Positions 52,592 to 62,003 are shown, counted from the first letter of the stretch. The stretch: DNA of 64,000 nt from Nitrosomonas sp. sh817 (GCF_030908545.1 NZ_CP133083.1:62001-126000); one strand, 5' to 3'. Notes: generated from the letters alone by a model not told the origin. Made by a program: numbers and translations.

Positions 52592-53830
52592 ATGAATAAG
52601 GCTAGAGAAAATAGGAATTTGATTGTCGGGCTGGATATCGGCACATCAAAAATTGTCGCCATTGTTGCGGAAGTCGTACCGGAAGGCGGTTTTGAAGTGA
52701 TAGGCCTGGGCAGTCATCCGTCGCGCGGATTAAAGAAAGGCGTTGTGGCCAATATCGAGACAACCGTGAATGCCATTCAGCGAGCGCTGGAAGAGGCGGA
52801 ATTAATGGCGGATTGCAAGATTCAGGAAGTGTATACCGGAATAGCCGGCAGCCATATCAGGGGTTTTAACTCAAATGGCATGGTGCCCATCAAGGATAAG
52901 GAAGTTACCGAGAAAGATGTTGAGCGGGTCATGGAAGCGGCGAAGGCAGTCAATATTCCCGCCGACCAGCAAATATTGCACGTTCTCAACCAGGAATTCA
53001 TCATCGATGGCCAGGAAGATGTGCGGGAACCGGTAGGGATGAGCGGTATACGGCTGGAAGTGAAAGTGCATATCGTCACCGGTGCTGTTTCCGCGGCGCA
53101 AAACATCGTGAAGTGCGTTCACCGCTGCGGGTTGGAGGTGCGTGACTTAATTTTGCAGCCGCTCGCGTCCGCGATGGCTGTGTTATCCGATGATGAGAAA
53201 GATTTAGGTGTCTGTTTGGTGGATATCGGTGGCGGAACGACCGATATCGCGGTATTTACGCATGGTGCCATCCGGCATACGGCGGTGATCCCGATCGCCG
53301 GCGATCAAATTACCAATGATATTGCCATGGCGTTACGCACCCCTACGAAAAGTGCGGAAGATATCAAATGCCGCTATGGCTGCGCGCTCAGAAGCCTCGC
53401 CGATACGCATGAGATGGTCGAAGTTCCGGACGTCGGCAACCGCGGATCCCGCCAGCTCTCCAAACAAACTTTGGCGGAAGTCATCGAGCCGCGAGCGGAA
53501 GAGCTTTATTGCATGGTGCAAGCGGAATTGCGCCGCAGCGGATTTGAAGAATTGCTGTCTTCCGGGATCGTGATAACCGGTGGATCCGCTTCGTTACGCG
53601 GTATGGTGGAGCTGGGCGAAGAAATCTTCCATATGCCGGTAAGGCTGGGTTTGCCGAATTATCACGGCAACTTGAAGGAAGTGATCCACACCCCGCGATA
53701 TTCAACAGGAATCGGTTTAATTTTAGCGGGTATCGAGCAGTTGCAGCATCATCACGGTTCAAGGTTACAAGGAGGTTCTGCGAAGCAGATTTTTTCCAGG
53801 ATGAAAGGGTGGTTCCAAAAGAATTTTTAA
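52592..53830 (+). CDS. ftsA: Cell division protein FtsA
   Basis: 412 residues. Actin-like ATPase that tethers FtsZ to the membrane. Phosphate and adenosine motifs: VGLDIGTSKIVAIVAE, VCLVDIGGGTTDIAVF and IVITGGSASLRGM; the 1C domain lies at about 85-165. The last 12 residues (MKGWFQKNF region) form an amphipathic membrane-binding helix. Follows ftsQ after 20 bp with a GGGAG ribosome site. Confidence 0.95.
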   Translation: MNKARENRNLIVGLDIGTSKIVAIVAEVVPEGGFEVIGLGSHPSRGLKKGVVANIETTVNAIQRALEEAELMADCKIQEVYTGIAGSHIRGFNSNGMVPIKDKEVTEKDVERVMEAAKAVNIPADQQILHVLNQEFIIDGQEDVREPVGMSGIRLEVKVHIVTGAVSAAQNIVKCVHRCGLEVRDLILQPLASAMAVLSDDEKDLGVCLVDIGGGTTDIAVFTHGAIRHTAVIPIAGDQITNDIAMALRTPTKSAEDIKCRYGCALRSLADTHEMVEVPDVGNRGSRQLSKQTLAEVIEPRAEELYCMVQAELRRSGFEELLSSGIVITGGSASLRGMVELGEEIFHMPVRLGLPNYHGNLKEVIHTPRYSTGIGLILAGIEQLQHHHGSRLQGGSAKQIFSRMKGWFQKNF

Positions 53831-53907
53831 AGGGAAAGTTACGGGTATTAATGAGTAATATTGGTAGTCAAGCGGCTTTAATTTCAATGTACTAAAGGAG
53901 AAACAAT

Positions 53908-55065
53908 ATGTTCGAAATCATGAATAACGAAACTCAAGAAGCAGTCATCAAAGTCGTCGGCGTTGGTGGATGCGGCAGCAATGCGGTGGATCATATGATT
54001 CAGAACGGCATGCAAGGCGTTGAGTTTATCAGCATGAACACTGATGCCCAAGCATTGAAAAGTAATAAAGCGCCAACGGTATTGCAACTCGGCACAGGCA
54101 TTACCAAAGGGTTAGGCGCGGGAGCCAACCCTGAAATCGGACGTGAAGCCGCGCTGGAAGATCGTGACCGGATTGCTGAATTGATTCAGGGCGCTGACAT
54201 GCTTTTCATCACCGCCGGCATGGGCGGGGGTACAGGCACCGGAGCCGCGCCGGTTGTTGCGCAAGTGGCCAAGGAAATGGGGATATTGACTGTTGCCGTT
54301 GTCAGCAAACCGTTTGCATTTGAAGGAAAACGTTTGATAGCCGCAAAAACGGGAATGGAGTCGCTGGCGCAACATGTCGATTCGCTGATTGTAATTCCTA
54401 ACGACAAGCTGATGATGGTCTTAGGCAATGATATTTCGATGCTGGATGCTTTCAAAGCGGCTAACGATGTGCTTTATGGCGCCGTTGCTGGCATCGCGGA
54501 AGTAATTAATTGTCCGGGCTTGGTGAATGTGGATTTTGCCGATGTGAAAACCGTTATGTCCGAAATGGGCATGGCAATGATGGGTTCCGCGGTCGCCATG
54601 GGAGTTGATCGTGCTCGTGTCGCGGCAGAACGCGCGGTTTCAAGTCCGCTGCTGGAAGATATTTCTTTGACTGGCGCGCGCGGTATTTTGGTGAATATTA
54701 CCGCGAGCCAATCACTCAAGATGCGTGAAGTGCATGAAGTGATGAACACCATTAAAGATCTATCCGCCGAAGATGCAACGATTATTGTCGGTACCGTGAT
54801 TGATGAAGATATGGCTGATAATTTGCGCGTGACTTTGGTTGCTACAGGGCTGGGCAGCGTCGCAAGTCAGAACCAAGGTCAAAGCTCGCCATTGACGGTT
54901 GTTCATACCCGTACTGGAACCGATGACCGGGATTCAATTTTCTCTACGGAAGAGCCTGCAGTCATGAGAACCGGCCGGAGAAGTAATGCCACTGTGGCGG
55001 CAATGCGCCAGTCAGGCGTTGATCCAATGGACATTCCCGCTTTTTTAAGAAGACAAGCTGATTAA
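53908..55065 (+). CDS. ftsZ: Cell division GTPase FtsZ
   Basis: 385 residues. Polymerises into the Z ring. Tubulin signature GGGTGTGAAPVVAQ at about 107-120, with GVGGCGSNAVDHM near the start, NTDAQALK, and the T7 loop VDFADVKTVMSEMG. A short linker precedes the conserved C-terminal tail (DIPAFLRRQAD), which binds FtsA. AAAGGAG ribosome site; 77 bp from ftsA. No lpxC gene follows, unlike many gammaproteobacterial and betaproteobacterial clusters. Confidence 0.96.
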   Translation: MFEIMNNETQEAVIKVVGVGGCGSNAVDHMIQNGMQGVEFISMNTDAQALKSNKAPTVLQLGTGITKGLGAGANPEIGREAALEDRDRIAELIQGADMLFITAGMGGGTGTGAAPVVAQVAKEMGILTVAVVSKPFAFEGKRLIAAKTGMESLAQHVDSLIVIPNDKLMMVLGNDISMLDAFKAANDVLYGAVAGIAEVINCPGLVNVDFADVKTVMSEMGMAMMGSAVAMGVDRARVAAERAVSSPLLEDISLTGARGILVNITASQSLKMREVHEVMNTIKDLSAEDATIIVGTVIDEDMADNLRVTLVATGLGSVASQNQGQSSPLTVVHTRTGTDDRDSIFSTEEPAVMRTGRRSNATVAAMRQSGVDPMDIPAFLRRQAD

Positions 55066-55087
55066 TTAGAATGGATGGAATATTTTT

Positions 55088-55113
55088 GCCCTGCTAAGGA
55101 TATTTAGCAGGGC
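55088..55113 (+). terminator. Stable hairpin after ftsZ, possible terminator
   Basis: GCCCTGCTAA (55088-55097) and TTAGCAGGGC (55104-55113), 10-bp perfect stem, six-base loop. No T run on either strand, so it may act in Rho-dependent termination or transcript stability. Confidence 0.45.
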
Positions 55114-55298
55114 TCACGCAGGCATATATCTATTTGAATATAAAAATTATTGAGGTGAGTTACTAAATTAATTTCTGCGGCATCCGATATCATCCCGGCT
55201 TGCGCTCATGAAAAAATGTGAGCAAGTATTTTTTAATATACAAAAACTGAAGTGCGTGATCCCGTTCATCAGTATTTGTTTTTGATAAAGGAGATGCC

Positions 55299-55589
55299 AT
55301 GAAGCAATTATTTATTTTTGTAACTCTGCTATTCCTGTTCACTGGTACAGCATTTGCAGCGGTCAATCTGAATACGGCAACACAAGCGGAACTGGAAAGC
55401 TTGCAAGGGATCGGTCCTGCAAAAGCAAAAGCGATCGTAGAGTACCGTGAGAAAAATGGCGCTTTTACTTCGGTAGATGATTTAGCCAAGGTAGCCGGCG
55501 TGGGACCTGGCATTATCAAGCAAATACGCGATGCGGTTACGGTTACAGTTGCAGCGGAACAAAGCGCAGAGGCTCCTGAGAAGAAGTAG
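55299..55589 (+). CDS. Secreted ComEA-like helix-hairpin-helix protein
   Basis: 96 residues. Signal peptide 1-21 (LFIFVTLLFLFTGTAFA), then two helix-hairpin-helix motifs: VNLNTATQAELESLQGIGPAKAKAIV and FTSVDDLAKVAGVGPGIIKQI. It matches the ComEA DNA-binding core, which holds DNA at the cell surface during natural transformation, without the longer N-terminal domain. No other competence gene is nearby; a general DNA-binding role in the periplasm is possible. Followed by a strong terminator. Confidence 0.85.
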   Translation: MKQLFIFVTLLFLFTGTAFAAVNLNTATQAELESLQGIGPAKAKAIVEYREKNGAFTSVDDLAKVAGVGPGIIKQIRDAVTVTVAAEQSAEAPEKK

Positions 55590-55611
55590 CGGTTTTGATA
55601 TAACAAATCAT

Positions 55612-55650
55612 AAAACCCCCTCTGACATTGTTCAGAGGGGGTTTTTTATT
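55612..55650 (+). terminator. Rho-independent terminator
   Basis: Fourteen-base perfect stem AAAACCCCCTCTGA (55612-55625) with TCAGAGGGGGTTTT (55632-55645), loop CATTGT, then a T run. Its symmetry means it could end transcripts in both directions. Confidence 0.92.
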
Positions 55651-55662
55651 TAAACGCAAGAA

Positions 55663-56580
55663 ATGAAACAAGACGGCAATCTGATACGCATGCATAAAAC
55701 GATTGAGAATTTTGTAGGAAATACCCCTTTAGTCAGGCTGAAACATCTCCCTGGTGTAACGAGCAACGTGGTGCTTGCCAAGCTTGAAGGAAATAATCCG
55801 GCAGGATCGGTGAAAGACCGCCCGGCATTATCGATGATTTCGCATGCGCAGCAGCGCGGTGAAATCCGCCCGGGTGATACCTTGATCGAAGCGACCAGCG
55901 GCAATACCGGCATTGCGCTGGCCATGGCGGCGGCGATGATGGGCTACCGGATGGTGCTCGTCATGCCGGAGAATCTCAGCATCGAAAGGCGGCAATCGAT
56001 GAGTGCCTATGGCGCAAAAATCATCCTGACACCAAAATCCGGAGGAATGGAACAAGCCCGCGATATCGCGGAAAAAATGCGCGATGAAGGACAGGGATAT
56101 ATTCTCGACCAATTTGCCAATCCCGATAATCCGCTGGCGCATTATCAAGGCACGGCCCCGGAAATTTGGCGGGATACCGGTGGAACCCTCACGCATTTCG
56201 TGAGCAGCATGGGAACGACCGGCACCATCATGGGGTGTTCCAGTTTTTTTAAAGAGCAGGCGAAGCAGATCAAAGTGATCGGCGTGCAGCCGGAGGAAGG
56301 CGCGCAGATTCCAGGGATTCGAAAATGGTCACCGGCGTATTTGCCGAAAATTTTCGATGCATCCCGCGTGGATGAAATGATTTATGTATCGCAACCGGAA
56401 GCGGAAGAAATGACGCGGCGCATGGCACGGGAAGAAGGGATTTTTGCCGGGATATCATCAGGCGGGGCGTTAGCTGCCGCATTGCGGTTATCTGCGCAAG
56501 TAGAGAATGCGGTTATTGTGTTTATTGTTTGCGATCGCGGCGACCGCTATTTGTCTACCAATGTTTTTGCATCGGAATAA
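55663..56580 (+). CDS. cysM: Cysteine synthase B (O-acetylserine sulfhydrylase CysM)
   Basis: 305 residues if started at 55663; the Met at 55690 (MHKTIENFVGNTP) is closer to the usual start and may be the real one. Makes cysteine from O-acetylserine and sulfide or thiosulfate. PLP Lys in NPAGSVKDRPAL, substrate loop TSGNTGIALAMAA, GTTGTIMGCS for phosphate, and the late ISSGGALAAAL with VFIVCDRGDRYLST. The MKQDGNLIRM leader has no homology I can name. Confidence 0.92.
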   Translation: MKQDGNLIRMHKTIENFVGNTPLVRLKHLPGVTSNVVLAKLEGNNPAGSVKDRPALSMISHAQQRGEIRPGDTLIEATSGNTGIALAMAAAMMGYRMVLVMPENLSIERRQSMSAYGAKIILTPKSGGMEQARDIAEKMRDEGQGYILDQFANPDNPLAHYQGTAPEIWRDTGGTLTHFVSSMGTTGTIMGCSSFFKEQAKQIKVIGVQPEEGAQIPGIRKWSPAYLPKIFDASRVDEMIYVSQPEAEEMTRRMAREEGIFAGISSGGALAAALRLSAQVENAVIVFIVCDRGDRYLSTNVFASE

Positions 56581-56601
56581 AGCGGCCGGATAACTGTGTT
56601 C

Positions 56602-57024
56602 ATGGATAGCGCGATACCTAAAATTGATTTTTCATTTCCGGTACGGGTTTATTACCAAGATACCGATGCGGGTGGGGTTGTTTACCATACCTGCTATCTG
56701 AATTTTATGGAACGCGCGCGGTATGAATGGCTGCGGGCGCTTGGGTTTAATGTGAATTCGTTGACTGCAGATCACAAAGCATTATTCATGGTGAGGTCGA
56801 TCGATGTTGTGTATTTCAAGCCGGCCGTGCTGGATGACTTGTTGAATGTGACGGTGACGGTGAACGAAATAGGTAGAAGTCGTATTACGTTATTGCAAGA
56901 AATAATTTGCAATCATGTCAAGTTAGTGAGTGCCACAATACATGTGGTATGTGTCGGCGCGGAAACGCTCAAGCCAGTGAGCATACCTGCGCCATTACGT
57001 GAAAAAATTAGGAATTCCGCATGA
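56602..57024 (+). CDS. ybgC: Tol-Pal-associated acyl-CoA thioesterase YbgC
   Basis: 140 residues from ATG 56602; GTG at 56596 would add two. Hot-dog fold with the catalytic Asp in YYQDTDAGGVVYHTCYLNF and the motif ERARYEWLRALG. Hydrolyses short acyl-CoA or acyl-ACP and is linked to phospholipid enzymes in the Tol-Pal context. Stop overlaps the tolQ start (ATGA), so it is the first gene of the operon. Confidence 0.92.
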   Translation: MDSAIPKIDFSFPVRVYYQDTDAGGVVYHTCYLNFMERARYEWLRALGFNVNSLTADHKALFMVRSIDVVYFKPAVLDDLLNVTVTVNEIGRSRITLLQEIICNHVKLVSATIHVVCVGAETLKPVSIPAPLREKIRNSA

Positions 57025-57701
57025 GTACAACAGTTACGCAAGATATGTCATTTCTTCATCTGATCACGAGCGCTAGTGTGTTGGTGCAACTGGTGATGCT
57101 GATTTTGGTAATGATTTCATTTTTTTCATGGTGGTACATTTTCAGAAAATTATTCGTTATCCGCAGTGAAATAAAGAAAACCGATGATTTCGAGGATATT
57201 TTCTGGCGTGGTGTCGATTTGAATGCTTTCCATCAGCGCATTACCAGTTCGCGCTATCAGTCAGGCTGCCTGGAGCGTATTTTTGCAGCCGGTTTCGGAG
57301 AATTTACCAAACATCCGACCGGATCGGATCTGGAAGCGGTGATGGAGAGCACGCGCAGAGCCATGCGGGCAACCTATCAACGCGAGATGGATTATCTGGA
57401 ATCGCATTTATCGTTTCTCGCCACGGTGGGATCCGTAAGCCCCTACATCGGCTTGTTAGGTACCGTATGGGGAATCATGAATTCATTCCGCAGTTTGTCG
57501 AGCGTGACGCAAGCAACGATTGCCCATGTTGCGCCGGGCATTGCCGAAGCTTTGATCGCCACAGCCATGGGGTTGTTTGCCGCGATTCCGGCGGTGGTTG
57601 CCTACAATCGCTATGCCAGCAGCACCGATCAATTGGCGACCCGGTTTGAAAGTTTCATGGAAGAGCTATCCAATGTATTGCAACGGCGTGCGGCCGAATA
57701 A
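57021..57701 (+). CDS. tolQ: Tol-Pal motor subunit TolQ
   Basis: 226 residues, three membrane helices (about 18-40, 135-160 and 168-190). ExbB/MotA-like stator: FLATVGSVSPYIGLLGTVWGIMNSF and AEALIATAMGLFAAIPAVVAYNRY. With TolR it uses proton motive force to energise TolA. Overlaps ybgC. Confidence 0.95.
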   Translation: MSTTVTQDMSFLHLITSASVLVQLVMLILVMISFFSWWYIFRKLFVIRSEIKKTDDFEDIFWRGVDLNAFHQRITSSRYQSGCLERIFAAGFGEFTKHPTGSDLEAVMESTRRAMRATYQREMDYLESHLSFLATVGSVSPYIGLLGTVWGIMNSFRSLSSVTQATIAHVAPGIAEALIATAMGLFAAIPAVVAYNRYASSTDQLATRFESFMEELSNVLQRRAAE

Positions 57702-57719
57702 CCGGATTGAGAGTGGATT

Positions 57720-58133
57720 ATGACACGTCGAGCCAAACATAGATTAATGAATGAAATCAATGTGGTCCCCTACATTGACGTGATGCTGGTGTTATTGATT
57801 ATTTTCATGGTAACTGCGCCCATGATCAATCATGGGCAAATCGAGTTGCCGCAGATCGGAAAATCGCTGGCGACACCGGCGGCCCCGCTGGAGGTGATCA
57901 TCAAAGCGGATGGCAGTCTCACATTACGTGACCGGGCTGTATCCGCTACGGAACAGCCAGTCGACCGGGTGCAATTGATCAACGCGATTAAACAAAAACA
58001 AGCGCAAAATGCCGATCAGCCGGTTGTAATTGCTGCGGATAAAAACGTGCGCTACGAAGAAGTTATTAAGGTGATGGACATTCTGCAACAAAATCAAGTG
58101 TCGAAAGTAGGCTTGCTGGCACAACAAAAATAA
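57720..58133 (+). CDS. tolR: Tol-Pal motor subunit TolR
   Basis: 137 residues. Single membrane helix with the proton-carrying Asp in NVVPYIDVMLVLLIIFMVTAP (about residues 14-34), then a periplasmic domain (IADKNVRYEEVIKVMDILQQ). ExbD-like. 18 bp after tolQ and 10 before tolA. Confidence 0.95.
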   Translation: MTRRAKHRLMNEINVVPYIDVMLVLLIIFMVTAPMINHGQIELPQIGKSLATPAAPLEVIIKADGSLTLRDRAVSATEQPVDRVQLINAIKQKQAQNADQPVVIAADKNVRYEEVIKVMDILQQNQVSKVGLLAQQK

Positions 58134-58143
58134 TGAATTTGTA

Positions 58144-59205
58144 ATGACTGTGAGTGTGCAAAGGAATACCCCTCATGCAGAACCCAAGTCGCTAACGGCA
58201 GGTGTGCTGGCAGGGCTGGTTCATTTATTGTTTGTCGCATTATTGGTTTTTGGGTTGCATTGGAAAGACCACCCGCCGGAAGGCATGATGGTCGAAATCT
58301 GGACGGAATTACCTAAACCGATACAAGAACCGGTGAAAACCCAGCCTCCGCCAAAACCACCGGAGCCGCAGCCAGTGCCGCCAAAGCCTGAACCACCGAA
58401 ACCGGAGCCTCCTAAGCCGGAGCCGCCCAAACCAGAGCCTCCTAAGCCTGAGCCACCCAAACCGGAACCACCGAAGCCGGAGCCGGTTAAAGCGGAACCA
58501 CCCAAGCCGGTAGCGCAAAAAGCAGCCGTAACACCACCGGTCAAGAAGCCGGATATTGCGATGAAAGAGAAACCGGACCCGGAAGAGCAGAAGAAGAAAG
58601 AACAGGAAAAGATTAAAGAGCAGGAACATTTAAAAGAAATCGAGAAGCAGAAAGAACTCGAGAAAAAGAAAGAGCTGGAAAAACAGAAAGAACTGGAGAA
58701 GCAAAAAGAATTAGCCCGGCAAAAGGAGCTGGAGAAACAAAAAGCGCTAGAGAAGCAGCGGGAACTCGAAAAGCAAAAGGAAGCCGCACGGCAAAAAGAG
58801 TTGCAACTCCAGAAAGAAAGAGAGCAAGCCGCGCAACGGCAACGTGAGCAGGAGGCCAAAGCGCAGCGGGATGCTGAAGCACAACGCGCTGCACAGCAAG
58901 CTGCGGCAAGGAATCAAGTGACCAATGAAATTTCAAAATATAAAGCTCTGATTCTTGCCAAGATCAAAAGCAGAATCGTCATGCCGCCTGATTTGCCAGG
59001 GAATCCCGTGGTGGAGTTCAACGTGACGTTGCTGCCGGGGGGAGATATTTTGGACGTTCGGCTTAGCAAGAGCAGCGGACACGCGGTTTTTGACAGTGCG
59101 GTGGAACGCGCCATTCATTTGTCCAAACCTTTGCCGCTACCGCCCGATCCGGCGCTGTTTAACGAATTCCGCAATCTGAATATTACAGTGCATTATCGTG
59201 AATGA
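58144..59205 (+). CDS. tolA: Energy-transducing protein TolA
   Basis: 353 residues. N-terminal helix (about 17-37, AGVLAGLVHLLFVALLVFGL), then a Pro-rich segment of tandem PPKPEP-type units (about 65-130), then a long charged helix of KQKELE-type units (about 150-240), and a C-terminal beta domain (about 262-353, ILAKIKSRIVMPPDLPGNP) that contacts TolB and Pal. The Pro-rich block is unusually regular for TolA. TolQ and TolR drive it to span the periplasm at the septum. Confidence 0.92.
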   Translation: MTVSVQRNTPHAEPKSLTAGVLAGLVHLLFVALLVFGLHWKDHPPEGMMVEIWTELPKPIQEPVKTQPPPKPPEPQPVPPKPEPPKPEPPKPEPPKPEPPKPEPPKPEPPKPEPVKAEPPKPVAQKAAVTPPVKKPDIAMKEKPDPEEQKKKEQEKIKEQEHLKEIEKQKELEKKKELEKQKELEKQKELARQKELEKQKALEKQRELEKQKEAARQKELQLQKEREQAAQRQREQEAKAQRDAEAQRAAQQAAARNQVTNEISKYKALILAKIKSRIVMPPDLPGNPVVEFNVTLLPGGDILDVRLSKSSGHAVFDSAVERAIHLSKPLPLPPDPALFNEFRNLNITVHYRE

Positions 59206-59253
59206 TTGTTATAATCCATTGGTAATTTTTGCATTATTAATTAGTTAATCACT

Positions 59254-60552
59254 ATGTCAAACTATCGTTTCAAATCACATCGCGGCATCTGGATTGTTTT
59301 ATTCTGGTTATTTTCGCTGCCGTCCTTTGCACAACTGAACATCGAGATTTTCGGCGGCGGGGCTTCGCGGATTCCGGTCGCGATTGTGCCTTTTGCCGAT
59401 GAAAACGCGCTGCCGCAAAACCTTACGCCGGTGATTAGCGCCGATTTGCAACGCACCGGGTTGTTCCGGTTGATCGATCCGGCTGGATCGTCGCCCCATG
59501 CGCCGGTCGAAGTGGTTTATTCGGATTGGGCCGAACGCGGCGCCAATGCGCTGGTTATCGGACGGGTGACGCAGTTGTCTTCCGGGCAAGTGGAGATTCA
59601 GTTTCGCGTGATGGATGTCGCCAAGAAAGCGCAGTTGACGGGATTGGCGCTTACCGTTCCGGCTACGCAATTGCGCGCGGCGGCGCATCGTATCGCGGAT
59701 GTCATTTATGAAGCGCTAACCGGTGATGTCGGAGTGTTCAGCACCCGCATCGCCTATGTATTGAAGCGCGGCGAAAGATATGCACTGCAGGTTGCCGATT
59801 CGGATGGTTATAACGCGCAATCGATTATCGAATATACCGAGCCCATCATTTCCCCGGCCTGGTCGCCGGACGGTAGTCAACTGGCGTACGTTTCCTTTGA
59901 GAACAAAAAGCCGGTCGTTTATGTACAAACACTGGCGACGCGCGAGCGCAGAGCGGTGGCCAGCTTTAAAGGTAGTAACAGCGCTCCGGCGTGGTCGCCG
60001 GACGGAAAACGACTGGCCGTGGTGCTGACCAATCAAGGCGGCTCGCAAATTTTTCTGGTGAACGTGGACGGCAGCGGGTTGCAGCGGTTGAGCAGAAGTT
60101 CGGGAATCGATACCGAGCCGAATTTCTCGCCGGATGGACGGTACATTTTATTCACATCCGATCGCGGCGGCAGTCCGCAAATTTACCGCATGGCGGTAAC
60201 GGGATCGGAATCCAGTAATGCCGAGCGGATGACTTTTGAGGGCAGTTACAATGTCAGCCCAGACTATAGCCAGGATGGCAAGAGCTTTACGTTTATTCAC
60301 CGGCATAATAACCAATTCAATGTGGCGGTACAGGAGATTGGTTCCCGTCAAGTGCAGATACTGACCAATTCCCGGTTTGATGAATCGCCCAGCTTCGCGC
60401 CGAACGGCAAGATGATTCTGTATGCGACCGAGATAAACGGGCATGGTATATTATCGGCGGTTTCCAGAGACGGGCAAACCAGGCAGCATCTCACTGTTCA
60501 AACGGGCGATATCCGCGAACCGGCTTGGGGTCCTCTACCGAAGTGGAAGTAG
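59254..60552 (+). CDS. tolB: Tol-Pal periplasmic beta-propeller TolB
   Basis: 432 residues. Signal peptide about 1-26 (ending PSFAQ), N-terminal domain (about 27-160, RIPVAIVPFADENALPQNL), then five to six PD40 blades with the repeated WSPDG or FSPDG pattern (SPAWSPDGSQLAYV, APAWSPDGKRLAVV, EPNFSPDGRYILFT, SPDYSQDGKSFTFI, SPSFAPNGKMILYA). It binds Pal and TolA. Confidence 0.95.
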   Translation: MSNYRFKSHRGIWIVLFWLFSLPSFAQLNIEIFGGGASRIPVAIVPFADENALPQNLTPVISADLQRTGLFRLIDPAGSSPHAPVEVVYSDWAERGANALVIGRVTQLSSGQVEIQFRVMDVAKKAQLTGLALTVPATQLRAAAHRIADVIYEALTGDVGVFSTRIAYVLKRGERYALQVADSDGYNAQSIIEYTEPIISPAWSPDGSQLAYVSFENKKPVVYVQTLATRERRAVASFKGSNSAPAWSPDGKRLAVVLTNQGGSQIFLVNVDGSGLQRLSRSSGIDTEPNFSPDGRYILFTSDRGGSPQIYRMAVTGSESSNAERMTFEGSYNVSPDYSQDGKSFTFIHRHNNQFNVAVQEIGSRQVQILTNSRFDESPSFAPNGKMILYATEINGHGILSAVSRDGQTRQHLTVQTGDIREPAWGPLPKWK

Positions 60553-60579
60553 TATTTTATTAATCAACAGGAGAATTAA

Positions 60580-61101
60580 ATGAAAAAAATATTGGGAATT
60601 ACACTGATTGTGCTGTTAGCAGGCTGTGCCAGCCAAACAACACAGCCGGATGAAGAATTAAACGCGGACTCCGGGTATAGTGACGGGATGAGCGGTAGCG
60701 ATTTGATGGGATCCGGATCCGGTAGACCCGGCTATTTCAGCCAGCTGAATGATCCCAATAGTATTTTGTATCAACGCAGTGTTTATTATGACTATGACAG
60801 CTATACCGTCAAAAGCGAATATCGCGAACTGGTGCTGTCGCACGCCAGATTCCTGCGCGACAATCCCGACGCCAGCGTCATCCTGCAAGGCAACACTGAT
60901 GATCGCGGCAGCCGTGAATACAACCTGGCATTGGGTCAGCGCCGCGCCGATAGCGTAAGAAACATGATGACATTGGCGGGCGCCAGAGATTCTCAGATCG
61001 AAGCCGTCAGCCTCGGCGAAGAAAAACCGCGTGCTTTGGGTCATGGTGAATCAGCTTGGAGTCAGAACCGCCGCACCGATATTCTGTATCGGGGTGAATA
61101 A
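60580..61101 (+). CDS. pal: Peptidoglycan-associated lipoprotein Pal
   Basis: 173 residues. Lipobox LLAGC at about 16-20, a flexible Gly/Ser/Asp linker, then an OmpA-like domain (about 60-170) with SVYYDYDSYTV and the peptidoglycan-binding NTDDRGSREYNLALGQRRA (Asp and Arg contacts). It ties the outer membrane to the cell wall. CAGGAG ribosome site; the stop overlaps the cpoB start (TAATG). Confidence 0.95.
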   Translation: MKKILGITLIVLLAGCASQTTQPDEELNADSGYSDGMSGSDLMGSGSGRPGYFSQLNDPNSILYQRSVYYDYDSYTVKSEYRELVLSHARFLRDNPDASVILQGNTDDRGSREYNLALGQRRADSVRNMMTLAGARDSQIEAVSLGEEKPRALGHGESAWSQNRRTDILYRGE

Positions 61102-62003
61102 TGCTGATACGCGCTTTCCTTCTTGTATTGCTGCTGAGCAGCCATGCTGCTTATGCATCGCTGTTCGGCGACAACGAAGCGCGCGAACAGATCAATGCGC
61201 TGCGCAAACAAGTCAGTGAAATGGAAGCGCGTATTGCCAAGATGGAGCAGGCACTCAACAGCCAAGCTTTACTTGAACTGTACGCGCAAGTTGAAACGCT
61301 CAATCAGGAACTGGGGAAACTCAACGGCCAGGTCGAAATGCTCAGTAATGACAATGCGTTGCTGCAAAAACGCCAGCGCGATTTTTATATCGATCTGGAC
61401 AACCGGCTGCGCCAGATTGAGCAGCCGTCCGGGAAACCGCGCTCTTCGTTACCGGATCAGCCGGGAATGCATAACGAAAGCCATGCTGCGGTTGCACCTT
61501 CGATTCAGGAACCAGTAGCGGCACCCGCTGCAAGTGCCGCTACTGCTGAACCGGCGCACGAGGAAATCGAATCATCAGCGGCTGCCGGTTCGGCGAGTGT
61601 TCCGGCGAAAGCGCTAATGCCTGCGGGTCCTGCGGAGAATGGTGCTTATCAGGCTGCTTATGACCGCTTCAAAGGCGGTGACTATGTGGATGCCATCGCG
61701 CAATTCGAAAACTTTCTGCAGAGTTACCCGCAATCAAATTTGGCGCCAGCCGCTGCCTATTGGATCGGTAACGCCCACTACGCGTTGCGCGATTATCAGC
61801 TTGCGATTGCGGCGCAACAGAAACTGATTGCCCAGTATCCGGATAGCAACAAAGTGCCGGATGCCCTGCTGAATATTGCCACCAGTCAAAACCAAATGGG
61901 TGATAGCAAGGCAAGCCGGCAAACTCTGGAAAATATCCTGGCAAAATACCCTAATAGCGAAGCCGGAAAAAAAGCCAAACAACGCCTGGCCAACCTCAAG
62001 TAA
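61101..62003 (+). CDS. cpoB: Cell division coordinator CpoB (YbgF)
   Basis: 300 residues. Signal peptide about 1-19, coiled-coil trimerisation region about 25-110 (INALRKQVSEMEARIAKMEQ), an Ala/Pro/Glu-rich linker, and three TPR units about 178-300 (AYQAAYDRFKGGDYVDAIAQF, SNLAPAAAYWIGNAHYALRD, YPDSNKVPDALLNIATSQNQ). It coordinates PBP1B with the Tol system during constriction. Last gene of the tol-pal operon. Confidence 0.93.
   Translation: MLIRAFLLVLLLSSHAAYASLFGDNEAREQINALRKQVSEMEARIAKMEQALNSQALLELYAQVETLNQELGKLNGQVEMLSNDNALLQKRQRDFYIDLDNRLRQIEQPSGKPRSSLPDQPGMHNESHAAVAPSIQEPVAAPAASAATAEPAHEEIESSAAAGSASVPAKALMPAGPAENGAYQAAYDRFKGGDYVDAIAQFENFLQSYPQSNLAPAAAYWIGNAHYALRDYQLAIAAQQKLIAQYPDSNKVPDALLNIATSQNQMGDSKASRQTLENILAKYPNSEAGKKAKQRLANLK

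Noticed and set aside
58221..58859. 212-residue minus-strand frame opposite tolA, rich in Ser, Phe, Cys and Gly
   Set aside because: The composition is the antisense of the TolA repeats and no motif is present.
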